Shown in pieces: positions 1-5,667 of a DNA stretch of 12,274 nt (the stretch's first letter is position 1; every line of letters begins with the position of its first letter). The notes below the pieces were generated by a model. It did no database searches. It was not told the origin of the DNA and saw nothing but the letters and a program-made list of their open reading frames with translations. The stretch spans positions 1 to 12,274 of the forward strand of contig UQQR01000038.1 in assembly GCA_900543215.1 (NCBI GenBank). Reading direction: 5' to 3'. The position numbers and the translations under genes are program-made. The stretch is from an uncultured Oscillospiraceae bacterium (GTDB taxonomy: Bacteria > Bacillota > Clostridia > Oscillospirales > Acutalibacteraceae).

Positions 1-55
1 AACCCCCGACCTGCTGATTACAAATCAGCTGCTCTACCAACTGAGCTACACCAGC
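1..55 (-). tRNA. tRNA-Thr (anticodon UGU), 3' end cut off by the window edge
   Basis: Read on the minus strand from position 55, the sequence folds as a tRNA. The 5' acceptor strand is GCTGGTG, the D arm is GCTC...GAGC with the usual AGTTGGTAGA loop, and the anticodon arm is GCTGA/TCAGC around the loop TTTGTAA. This gives anticodon TGT, which reads the threonine codon ACA. The 5' strand of the T stem (GGGGG) and the first T-loop bases follow. The rest of the T arm, the 3' acceptor strand and any encoded CCA lie outside the window. A good promoter sits just upstream, so it is probably transcribed independently of the protein-coding operon ending at 132. Confidence 0.93.
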
Positions 56-74
56 ATTTTTTCAACGCCTAATT

Positions 75-103
75 AATATACCATAAACAGATAGCAAAGT
101 CAA
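75..103 (-). promoter_or_regulatory. sigma-A type promoter of tRNA-Thr
   Basis: On the minus strand a -35 box TTGACT (98-103) and a -10 box TATATT (75-80) are separated by exactly 17 bp. Transcription would begin near position 68, about 13 nt before the mature tRNA 5' end at 55. The -35 box also lies in one arm of an AT-rich inverted repeat. Confidence 0.8.
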
Positions 104-128
104 GCAAAAAATATGATTTTTTGACTTT
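96..128. repeat. AT-rich inverted repeat between the operon end and tRNA-Thr
   Basis: The arms AAAGTCAA (96-103) and TTGACTTT (121-128) are perfect 8-bp complements. Part of the interior (A-run and T-run) can extend the pairing. It lies directly after the stop of the last operon gene at 132 and contains the tRNA-Thr -35 box. It could be a weak terminator for the leftward operon, but it is not GC-rich and is not followed by a clean U-tract, so the role is uncertain. Confidence 0.4.
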
Positions 129-131
129 TTA

Positions 132-506
132 TTATAAATTACATCCGCCGCAGCAATCCCTTGATAACAACGAAATATCAAGCAATCCTTTCTCGGCATT
201 TTTGATAAATCCCGACTTTTCGCAAAGCGCCTTGCTTTCATTTGTACAGTACACATTTACAATATCTCTTCTGTGGGCTAAATGCAGTGTACTGCGCAGA
301 ATACCGTCAGCCAAAAGAAAGTCGTTCTCCGGAAAAATCTTATATATTGTCATTTCATCCTTGCTAAGCCTATAAAGGCAAAAGCCCAAAGTTTCACCGC
401 CACACCGCGCCTCCATACAGCCTGAATCTTCGGACGGTGTAAGTCCGTTTTCGGCAAAATACTCCTTAATTCTGTTTTTATAATGTACTGTGGCTACGGT
501 CAGCAT
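132..506 (-). CDS. uncharacterised small cysteine-rich protein, GNAT-like
   Basis: This is a 124-residue protein starting MLTVATVHYK. I do not recognise a named gene. The layout is reminiscent of a minimal GNAT (N-acetyltransferase) fold: a central stretch GFCLYRL...MTIYKIF of likely beta strands, a helix near LADGILRSTLHLA (about 65-77), then VNVYCTNESKALCEKSGFIKN (about 83-103), which resembles the end of GNAT domains. The typical acetyl-CoA loop (Q/RxxGxG/A) is not obvious, so activity is doubtful. Eight cysteines occur in 124 residues, including the C-terminal DCCGGC group (117-122), which could bind a metal. The start was chosen at 506 because its ATG overlaps the rluB stop by one base (TAATG) and GAGGA precedes it by about 8 nt. 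An in-frame start at 575 would intrude 70 bases into rluB. It is the last gene of the operon, and function is unknown. Confidence 0.75.
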   Translation of the reverse strand: MLTVATVHYKNRIKEYFAENGLTPSEDSGCMEARCGGETLGFCLYRLSKDEMTIYKIFPENDFLLADGILRSTLHLAHRRDIVNVYCTNESKALCEKSGFIKNAEKGLLDISLLSRDCCGGCNL

Positions 507-1246
507 TAAGCATCCTCTTTTTTCTGTGTTATATTTGTAAGACGGCGCATTTCCCTTTCGTTTAACGGCCGCCACTTTCCCTGCGGAAGCATACCAAGCT
601 TTACGCCTGCTATTTCCGTTCTTTTAAGCCTTATTACGGTAAGTCCCACAGCCTCGCACATACGCCTTATCTGACGGTTTCTGCCCTCGTTAAGTATAAA
701 TATAAGCACAGTTCTGTCAGGCTTGCGCTCGGCTATAAAGCAGTCGCACGGAAGAGTCTTTTTCCCGTCTAACAATATACCCTCTTTCATTTCAAGCAGT
801 TTTTCCTCGCTTGCTTCTCCTTTTACGGTTACTCGGTAGGTTTTATTTACATGGGAGGACGGGTGGGTAAGCCTATTTGCAAAATCCCCGTCGTTTGTCA
901 TTATAATAAGTCCCTCGGAGTCACGGTCAAGTCTTCCGACGGGAAAGAGTCTTACTCCTGCGTCCGCCACAAGGTCGCAGACATTTTTTCTTCCCAACTC
1001 ATCGCTTGCCGTTGTGACAAAGCCTCTCGGTTTATTAAGCATTATATAATACTTTTCGTTTACCGCCGTCACGGTCTTTCCCCTTACGGTAACCTTATCC
1101 CGCTTAGGGTCTACCTTCGCACCCAAAACAGCCACATGACCGTTTATTTTTACCTTTCCCTGCTCTATAAGCTCCTCTGCCTTTCTGCGCGAGGCAACAC
1201 CGCACTCGGAAAGATGCTTTTGAAGTCTGATTTTATTGTCCTTCAT
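506..1246 (-). CDS. rluB: 23S rRNA pseudouridine synthase, RluB/RsuA family
   Basis: This 246-residue protein isomerises a uridine in rRNA to pseudouridine; by family it is most like RluB, which acts on helix 69-adjacent or peptidyl-transferase region 23S rRNA. The N-terminal S4 RNA-binding domain (about 5-50, IRLQKHLSECGVASRRKAEE) precedes the catalytic domain. The catalytic aspartate is D107 in FPVGRLDRDSEGL, followed by KTYRV (about 135-139) and NRQIRRMCEAVG near the C-terminus. Length matches the family (about 240). AGGAG lies 6 nt before the ATG, and the TAG stop of the upstream carboxypeptidase gene is part of that Shine-Dalgarno sequence, which suggests coupling. RsuA (16S specificity) is the alternative within the family; the exact target cannot be read from sequence. 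Confidence 0.93.
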   Translation of the reverse strand: MKDNKIRLQKHLSECGVASRRKAEELIEQGKVKINGHVAVLGAKVDPKRDKVTVRGKTVTAVNEKYYIMLNKPRGFVTTASDELGRKNVCDLVADAGVRLFPVGRLDRDSEGLIIMTNDGDFANRLTHPSSHVNKTYRVTVKGEASEEKLLEMKEGILLDGKKTLPCDCFIAERKPDRTVLIFILNEGRNRQIRRMCEAVGLTVIRLKRTEIAGVKLGMLPQGKWRPLNEREMRRLTNITQKKEDA

Positions 1247-1255
1247 TTTTTGCTC

Positions 1256-2368
1256 CTAAAAATTCAAAAATATGTATTTTATATTTCTTATCAGTATCTC
1301 GGCAATGCTCGGTGACTCACTGTAAGGCTCTGCTCCTGTCAGCGCCTTTAACTCCACCGTACCTATCACCTTGCCGTTAAGAGTATAAACCGCAGACCCG
1401 AGTACTTCCCCCTTTTTTATGGGGGCATACAGGAACTTCGGAAGATTAACAGTACAATTAATATTTTGCGTTTCGAGTGTGTTTACTGTATAAGGCTCAA
1501 TAAAAACCTGCAATTTTTCGGTATCAGAGCCTATCACGGGTATGGCGTACATTGAGGTTTTCGGGGAATAGTCGGTTTGTTTTATTTCGGAAAGTCCGAA
1601 ATCAAGCAGAGCCGCATGGTCTTCCCAATCATTCGGATCATTAAGGGTGACCGCAACCGCAAGCTTACCGTCCTGTCTTGCCGCTGAAACAAGACAACGG
1701 CCGGATTTTTTGGTAAATCCCGTTTTTACGCCCACGGCGCCGTCATACAGCTTAAGCATTTTATTGTGGTTTTTAAGCGACCGTCTGTACGGCGGATTTC
1801 CGTAATTTAAAACGGCGGATTCACTTGCTGCCGCTTTGGCAAAGTTTTCGTTTTTAAGGGCATAAGCCGCAAGGGCTGCAAGCTCCGCCGCCGTTGTGTA
1901 ATGTCCATCTGCGTCAAGCCCCGACGGAGTGACAAAATGCGTGTTGTTAAGTCCGAGTTCCGCCGCCTTTGCGTTCATTTTTTCCACGAATTGCTCGACG
2001 CTGCCGCCGAGCGCTATTGCGGTAACGTTTGCGGCGTCATTCCCCGAAGCCAGCATCATACCGTACAGTAAGTCGTGATAAGTCACCCTGTCGCCGGCAA
2101 GCAACCCCATAGAGGAACCCTCGACCCTTAACATATCGGCAGTTACGGTAATTTCTTTTTCCGGCTCGCCGTGCTCGCAAAGAAGCAAAGCGGTCATAAT
2201 TTTCGTAGTGCTTGCCATGGGCAGTTTTTCGTCCGCATTCTGCGAAAAGAGTATTTCACCCGTATCGCCGTTTATAACCGCCGCCGCTTTAGCCGAGACA
2301 GCCATTGCGGATATTCTCACGCCCGAAAGCAAAACAGCGCATAAAACAAGACAAAGCAACCTTTTCAT
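1256..2368 (-). CDS. dacF: D-alanyl-D-alanine carboxypeptidase (low-molecular-weight PBP, DacF/DacB type)
   Basis: This 370-residue secreted serine peptidase of family S11 trims the terminal D-Ala from peptidoglycan stem peptides. A signal peptide occupies about residues 1-23 (MKRLLCLVLCAVLLSG...). All three penicillin-binding motifs are present: S53-T-T-K56 with the nucleophile Ser53, S108-G-N110, and K215-T-G217. After the catalytic domain comes a beta-rich C-terminal domain (about 265-350). The tail ILIRNIKYIFLNF is hydrophobic and basic, as in the amphipathic membrane anchors of DD-carboxypeptidases. It follows gerW by 86 nt, the longest gap in the operon, and that gap holds a hairpin that touches its ribosome binding site. 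In Bacillus subtilis dacF and dacB act in spore cortex synthesis. The gerW neighbour favours a sporulation role here, but a vegetative DacA-like role is possible. Confidence 0.93.
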   Translation of the reverse strand: MKRLLCLVLCAVLLSGVRISAMAVSAKAAAVINGDTGEILFSQNADEKLPMASTTKIMTALLLCEHGEPEKEITVTADMLRVEGSSMGLLAGDRVTYHDLLYGMMLASGNDAANVTAIALGGSVEQFVEKMNAKAAELGLNNTHFVTPSGLDADGHYTTAAELAALAAYALKNENFAKAAASESAVLNYGNPPYRRSLKNHNKMLKLYDGAVGVKTGFTKKSGRCLVSAARQDGKLAVAVTLNDPNDWEDHAALLDFGLSEIKQTDYSPKTSMYAIPVIGSDTEKLQVFIEPYTVNTLETQNINCTVNLPKFLYAPIKKGEVLGSAVYTLNGKVIGTVELKALTGAEPYSESPSIAEILIRNIKYIFLNF

Positions 2369-2379
2369 TAAGCCACCAC

Positions 2380-2406
2380 CTTACCCTTAATTTTATTAAG
2401 AGTAAG
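2380..2406 (-). promoter_or_regulatory. hairpin overlapping the ribosome binding site of the carboxypeptidase gene
   Basis: In the minus-strand transcript, a 12-bp stem (CTTACTCTTAAT with ATTAAGGGTAAG) closes around a 3-base AAA loop. The one non-Watson-Crick pair is a G-U wobble in this transcript and would be a C-A mismatch in the opposite one, so the fold makes sense only for the gene's own mRNA. The Shine-Dalgarno AAGGTGG (2376-2382) shares its first three bases with the stem's 3' arm. No U-tract follows, so it is not an intrinsic terminator. It may damp translation of dacF relative to gerW or stabilise the processed mRNA. Confidence 0.55.
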
Positions 2407-2454
2407 TCGTCTATATGCCAAGGTTGTGCGGCAAATCCGCTAAATCCCGCAGCA

Positions 2455-2835
2455 TTACTGCGAAGCTTTGTTTTTGTCCTTTTTAAACAGCTCTTTGGCT
2501 CTTTCAAGCACATCGGGCGCCATTGCCATTGCTTTGTCAAAAGAGCTTAGCTCATTATAAACCGGCATCATACGCACATTTCCGTCGCTTACCGCAATAA
2601 ACGCAACGGGAGATACCGTTACGCCGGCACCGCCGCCTCCGCCGAAAAGTCCCGACTGCGTTTTGCTCGGAAAATCACTGCCGCCCGTCGCAAGACCGAA
2701 AGAAACTTTAGACACCGGTATCAAAGTAACGCCGTCAACCACTATCGGGTCGCCGATAATGGTATTGGCGTCAACCATAGCGCGGAGCTTGTCCATAGTA
2801 ACATCCATAATGTTTTTAATGCTGTTCTCGCTCAT
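2455..2835 (-). CDS. gerW: sporulation protein YtfJ / GerW family
   Basis: This 126-residue protein is recognised by the conserved order of the family: an N-terminal helix (NSIKNIMDVTMDKLRAM), a strand pair around IIGDPIVVDGVTLIPVSKVSFGLATGG (about 27-52), a glycine run GGGGG (about 65-69), and the block GVTVSPVAFIAVSDGNVRMMPV (about 71-92). Length is somewhat shorter than B. subtilis GerW, whose C-terminus is longer. In B. subtilis GerW is needed for normal germination of spores with L-alanine; its biochemical activity is unknown. The ATG overlaps the stop of the DUF2953 gene by four bases (ATGA), with GAGGA about 7 nt upstream. This pairing of a DUF2953 protein with GerW matches the ytfI-ytfJ pair of Bacillus and strengthens both calls. 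Confidence 0.92.
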   Translation of the reverse strand: MSENSIKNIMDVTMDKLRAMVDANTIIGDPIVVDGVTLIPVSKVSFGLATGGSDFPSKTQSGLFGGGGGAGVTVSPVAFIAVSDGNVRMMPVYNELSSFDKAMAMAPDVLERAKELFKKDKNKASQ

Positions 2836-3425
2836 AATTCATTCCTCGTTTTAAATTTATTGTATTCCGAAAAGACTCCGTAAGTCATAATAAGAAGATT
2901 TATTATTCTGAGCTTTACAAGAGCCGAAAATGAAAATTCAGGCTTCCCTGACTCAAAATCCGCCGTTACATTTATTTGTTTCATTTTTACATTTGCCGCA
3001 TTATCAAAAAAGCTTAACAAAGGGTAAAACGAAGCACATACCGCGCCGTATTCAACGGCGGTTTGCGCCGCATCAGGCGAAGCTACCCTTATATCAATTT
3101 TAAGGCGCCGTATCAATATCTTTTTCAGTTGCTTTTTAATCTTTCGGAGCACTGCCTTTACAAAGCCGAGTATTTTCTTTACGGCTCCCGAAAAACCGTA
3201 CCTGTCTTTAAGCTTTGAAAAGATGTTTTCCTTTTTTTCTTCGCTCTTTTCGGGTTTTTCTTTCGGCTTTTCCGCGGATTTTTTTTCGGAATCATAAAGC
3301 TTTATACCCGCCAGCTTTATTTTAACCGAAAAATCGCCTTCAAAACTTAAATTTGCGCTTACAGGCAGAAAAAGCAGTACGATTATCAAAACAATTACTG
3401 CCGCAATGATTATTAAGGCAATCAC
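2832..3425 (-). CDS. DUF2953 membrane-anchored protein (YtfI-like)
   Basis: This 197-residue protein has one N-terminal membrane segment (about 2-22, IALIIIAAVIVLIIVLLFL). A short beta-rich part follows (SANLSFEGDFSVKIKLAGI), then a highly charged Lys/Glu linker (about 47-68), a basic helical stretch (VKKILGFVKAVLRKIKKQLKKILIRRLKI) and the DUF2953-like core (IDIRVASPDAAQTAVEYGAVCA...FSFSALVKLRIINLLI). The family is common in sporulating Firmicutes next to gerW; its function is not established. The start is GTG at 3425, supported by AGGAGG 6 nt upstream. An ATG two bases upstream in another frame is closed at once by TGA. The gene sits 22 nt after scpB and overlaps gerW by four bases. The assignment rests on the membrane anchor, the charged linker and strong context. 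Confidence 0.83.
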   Translation of the reverse strand: MIALIIIAAVIVLIIVLLFLPVSANLSFEGDFSVKIKLAGIKLYDSEKKSAEKPKEKPEKSEEKKENIFSKLKDRYGFSGAVKKILGFVKAVLRKIKKQLKKILIRRLKIDIRVASPDAAQTAVEYGAVCASFYPLLSFFDNAANVKMKQINVTADFESGKPEFSFSALVKLRIINLLIMTYGVFSEYNKFKTRNEL

Positions 3426-3447
3426 ATTTACCCTCCTATCGGCTCGC

Positions 3448-4017
3448 CTACTGTTCGGAGTCCTCCTCCATAGAAAGCTGTTCCGCTACATCCCTTTGGT
3501 CGTTTTCGTTTTTGGGGAGCGGCGGCAGTTCAGACAAATCGCTCATTGAAAAACAGCGCAGAAAGTTCTTGGTTGTACCGTAAAGGAGCGGTCTGCCGGG
3601 TAATTCCAAACGACCCCGTTCTTCTACAAGTCCCTTTTCCACAAGAGTTGTAACAACGCCCGAGCAGTCGACGCCGCGCACCTGCTCAATAAACGATTTT
3701 GTAACGGGCTGATTGTACGCAACGACCGCAAGCACCTCAAGCGCCGCGGGCGAAAGCGGTGTTCTGCGTTTAATATCAAATGCTTTCTTTATATATTCTG
3801 CGTATTTTTCTTTGGTTGCAAGCTGGTACATATTTTCCATTCTGAGCAGTTGTATACCGCTGTTTTCAGAGTTAAGTTTCTCCGCCAGCTTTGCCATAAT
3901 TTCCGTAACGGTCTCGGGTTCGATTTCAAAAACCTGCGAAAAGCGCTCTATACCCAGCGGCTCGCCTGCTGAAAAAAGAACTGCCTCAAACGCGGGAATA
4001 AGCTCTTTAACGGTCAT
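3448..4017 (-). CDS. scpB: segregation and condensation protein B
   Basis: This 189-residue protein forms the kite-type subunit of the SMC-ScpAB condensin that compacts and separates the chromosome. Two winged-helix domains are visible: the first about 5-82 (LIPAFEAVLFSAGEPLGIERF...IQLLRMENMYQLATKEKY), the second about 87-155 with the signature LSPAALEVLAVVAYNQPVTK, then IEQVRGVDCSGVVTTLVEKGLVEE and LPGRPLLYGTTKNFL. The C-terminal tail is acidic and probably disordered. Length is typical (180-200). The ATG overlaps the scpA stop by four bases, with AAGGAG about 11 nt upstream. Co-translation with scpA fits the fixed subunit ratio of the complex. No smc gene lies in the window. Confidence 0.96.
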   Translation of the reverse strand: MTVKELIPAFEAVLFSAGEPLGIERFSQVFEIEPETVTEIMAKLAEKLNSENSGIQLLRMENMYQLATKEKYAEYIKKAFDIKRRTPLSPAALEVLAVVAYNQPVTKSFIEQVRGVDCSGVVTTLVEKGLVEERGRLELPGRPLLYGTTKNFLRCFSMSDLSELPPLPKNENDQRDVAEQLSMEEDSEQ

Positions 4018-4733
4018 TTTCGTTTATGCTCCTTGATCAGTGTTATCTGTGCGTCGTCGGAATCTCCGTCCACCCTTATGCGGTTCGCCTTGCAAAGCTC
4101 AAGCACCGCAAGAAATGTAGCCACAAGCTCCGAACGGCTGTGCGCGGTCTTATAAAGCGAGCCGAGCTTTTTGCTTCCCCCTGTCCATAAATTCCTTATA
4201 ACAAAAACTATTTTTGTTGATACGGCAACAATTTTTTTTGCCACTATTTTTGTAAAAGGAGCGGTGGACGGCGGCAGCTTGCGCTGTCCCCTGCCCACTG
4301 CCGAAAGGTATGACAGATACATTACATCCTTTTGGTGAATAAGCTCGTAGGTCTTGTCCGGCTCGGGTTCATCGGGAGATCTTACGAATCTGTCAAAACC
4401 GCCCTGCATAGCCGAAAGCTTCGCCGCAATCTGCTTACAAACCATATATTCAAGCAATTCACCCGTAAGCTCTTCCTTAAGTCTTACCGCTTCCTCGTGC
4501 TTCGGCAAGAGACTTACGGTTTTTATATAAAGAAGTCTCGCCGCCATTTCGAGAAACTCGCTCTCGATTTCCATTTCCTCCGCCTTAAAAAGCTCTATCT
4601 GCTCAAGGTACTGGTCGACAAGGGAAGTAAGCGGTATATCGTATATATTAAGCTTGTTTTTTGCAATCAGCTGCAAAAGAAGGTCTAACGGCCCTTCAAA
4701 GCCTTCGATTTTGTATGATATACTGTTTTCCAT
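4014..4733 (-). CDS. scpA: segregation and condensation protein A (kleisin)
   Basis: This 239-residue kleisin bridges SMC head domains and binds the ScpB dimer. The hallmark N-terminus YKIEGFEGPLDLLLQLI (7-23) is followed by the helical SMC-neck-binding region (IYDIPLTSLVDQYLEQIE...EFLEMAARLLYIKTVSLLP, about 30-77). A variable middle follows, then the C-terminal winged helix (SRSELVATFLAVLELCKANRIRV, about 199-221) that contacts the SMC cap. Length is near the usual 240-260. The ATG shares one base with the stop of the upstream protease gene (TAATG). No clear Shine-Dalgarno precedes it, so translation probably depends on re-initiation after the protease gene. Confidence 0.96.
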   Translation of the reverse strand: MENSISYKIEGFEGPLDLLLQLIAKNKLNIYDIPLTSLVDQYLEQIELFKAEEMEIESEFLEMAARLLYIKTVSLLPKHEEAVRLKEELTGELLEYMVCKQIAAKLSAMQGGFDRFVRSPDEPEPDKTYELIHQKDVMYLSYLSAVGRGQRKLPPSTAPFTKIVAKKIVAVSTKIVFVIRNLWTGGSKKLGSLYKTAHSRSELVATFLAVLELCKANRIRVDGDSDDAQITLIKEHKRK

Positions 4734-5407
4734 TACTTTATAAGCATAAACGGCAGACCTGCCAGAGTGTTAATTAAATCCATAACCTTGCCGGTAAGAA
4801 AATTAAGCGGAATATCAAGCACGCCGAACCACAAAAGCGCTAAAAGTCCCCAAAAAATATACCGTTCATACCTCATAAGGGCATAATACTGCTTATTCGG
4901 AAGAAGTGCGGAAAGCAGTCTTGAGCCGTCAAGCGGAGGTATCGGAATAAGGTTAAATACCGCCAGCGAAACATTTATATACGCAATATAAAAAAGGAAG
5001 AGATGTATATAAAGAAGCGCCGACCATGCGGTAATAAAAAGTCTGACCGTATTTGCCAAAAGCATGGCTATAAGCGCCACAATAAGGTTTGAAAAGGGCC
5101 CCGCGAGAGCGGTTAAAGCCATATCGGCTTTGGGTCTTTTAAAATTATTCGGGTTAATACCGACAGGCTTTGCCCAACCAAAGCCGAAAAGCAAAATACA
5201 GGCGGCGCCCAAATAATCTATATGCGCAAACGGGTTAAGCGTAAGCCTGCCCTGATAACGGGGCGTAGGGTCGCCGAGCTTTGACGCCGCAAAACCGTGC
5301 GCAAATTCATGAACCGGCAGTGTTAAAAAAATTACCGCCAGAGATGATAAAATATATACTATCGCTCCGCCCATATTAAGGCTGCCGGATATTAGCTGAC
5401 TCAGCAC
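4733..5407 (-). CDS. site-2-type intramembrane zinc metalloprotease (M50 family)
   Basis: This is a multi-pass membrane protein of 224 residues from the GTG start at 5407. Metal-binding HEFAH (33-37) carries the zinc histidines and catalytic glutamate. NLIPIPPLDGSR (about 152-163) supplies the NPDG-like aspartate ligand. LNPFAHIDYLGA and AGPFSNLIVAL are also typical of the short M50 group that lacks PDZ or CBS domains (YwhC/Rip3-like cores). About five to six membrane segments are visible. Such proteases cut membrane-bound substrates, but the substrate here is unknown. The frame stays open to a TTG at 5422. GTG is preferred because GGAG (5417-5420) lies 9 nt before it and the predicted transcription start near 5427 would leave the TTG almost leaderless. 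It is the first gene of the scpAB operon. Confidence 0.9.
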   Translation of the reverse strand: MLSQLISGSLNMGGAIVYILSSLAVIFLTLPVHEFAHGFAASKLGDPTPRYQGRLTLNPFAHIDYLGAACILLFGFGWAKPVGINPNNFKRPKADMALTALAGPFSNLIVALIAMLLANTVRLFITAWSALLYIHLFLFYIAYINVSLAVFNLIPIPPLDGSRLLSALLPNKQYYALMRYERYIFWGLLALLWFGVLDIPLNFLTGKVMDLINTLAGLPFMLIK

Positions 5408-5433
5408 GGTATACCACTCCAATCTTAATAGTT

Positions 5434-5462
5434 ATTATAACGCAAATTGCCTCCGATTACAA
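5434..5462 (-). promoter_or_regulatory. sigma-A type promoter of the protease-scpAB-gerW-dacF-rluB operon
   Basis: On the minus strand, TTGTAA (5457-5462) and a perfect TATAAT (5434-5439) are 17 bp apart. The start of transcription would be near 5427, leaving a leader of about 20 nt before the GTG at 5407. The -35 box abuts the T-tract of the preceding terminator, so termination and initiation share a few bases. Confidence 0.72.
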
Positions 5463-5493
5463 GAAAAAAATACGGAGCCTATAAGGCTCCGTA
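5461..5493 (-). terminator. intrinsic terminator of the alaS unit
   Basis: A perfect 10-bp stem (TACGGAGCCT with AGGCTCCGTA, 5471-5493) around a 3-base loop is followed on the minus strand by TTTTTTTCTT (5461-5470). It lies about 20 nt beyond the RHH pseudogene and separates the alaS unit from the scpAB operon. Confidence 0.92.
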
Positions 5494-5513
5494 AAACTCT
5501 AAACACGGCACTG

Positions 5514-5658
5514 CTATGACTTTGATTTAAGATGCTTTTTCAGAATTATATTAATGTACTACGACAAAGGTCTGTCATCCATTTCGGCCTCGTAGCGTAT
5601 TTTTTTCCAAAACATCGCTGTTGATCGTAATAGTGATTTTTTCTTTAAGAGGTCTCAT
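5514..5658 (-). pseudogene. broken ribbon-helix-helix (CopG/Arc-like) DNA-binding protein
   Basis: From the ATG at 5658 the frame reads MRPLKEKITITINSDVLEK, then enters a run of seven A residues (5600-5606 on the opposite strand) and is soon closed by TGA. Dropping one A restores a sensible frame: IRYEAEMDDRPLS, then an in-frame TAG (5559-5561) where the family often has Gln, then YINIILKKHLKSKS and a TAG stop at 5514-5516. The reconstructed 47-residue product has the strand-helix-helix layout of small RHH repressors: a basic beta strand KITITI, helix A after SDVLEKI, helix B around YINIILKKHL. Two independent lesions argue for decay rather than a sequencing error or programmed recoding. TAG is used as an ordinary stop by scpB and the carboxypeptidase gene nearby. 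It follows the phosphoribosyltransferase gene by 9 nt and precedes the terminator. The intact protein was probably a regulator, target unknown. Confidence 0.72.
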
Positions 5659-5667
5659 AATCGGTAA

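Noticed and set aside
507..575. Longer start at 575 for the small cysteine-rich protein
   Set aside because: It would run 70 bases into rluB. The ATG at 506 has GAGGA at good spacing and a one-base overlap with the rluB stop.
851..1315. Plus-strand 154-codon open frame opposite rluB
   Set aside because: Lies wholly antisense to a strongly recognised gene, has no ribosome binding site or recognisable motif, and its composition is that of a shadow frame.
2395..2445. Internal promoter before the carboxypeptidase gene (TTGGCA followed 17 bp later by TAATAA)
   Set aside because: The -10 match is poor (three of six) and the start would fall in or next to the hairpin; not convincing without transcript data.
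5514..5658. Programmed frameshifting or stop-codon readthrough in the RHH gene
   Set aside because: Expression would need both a skipped base at the A7 tract and readthrough of TAG, and TAG is an ordinary stop in neighbouring genes. Decay is simpler.
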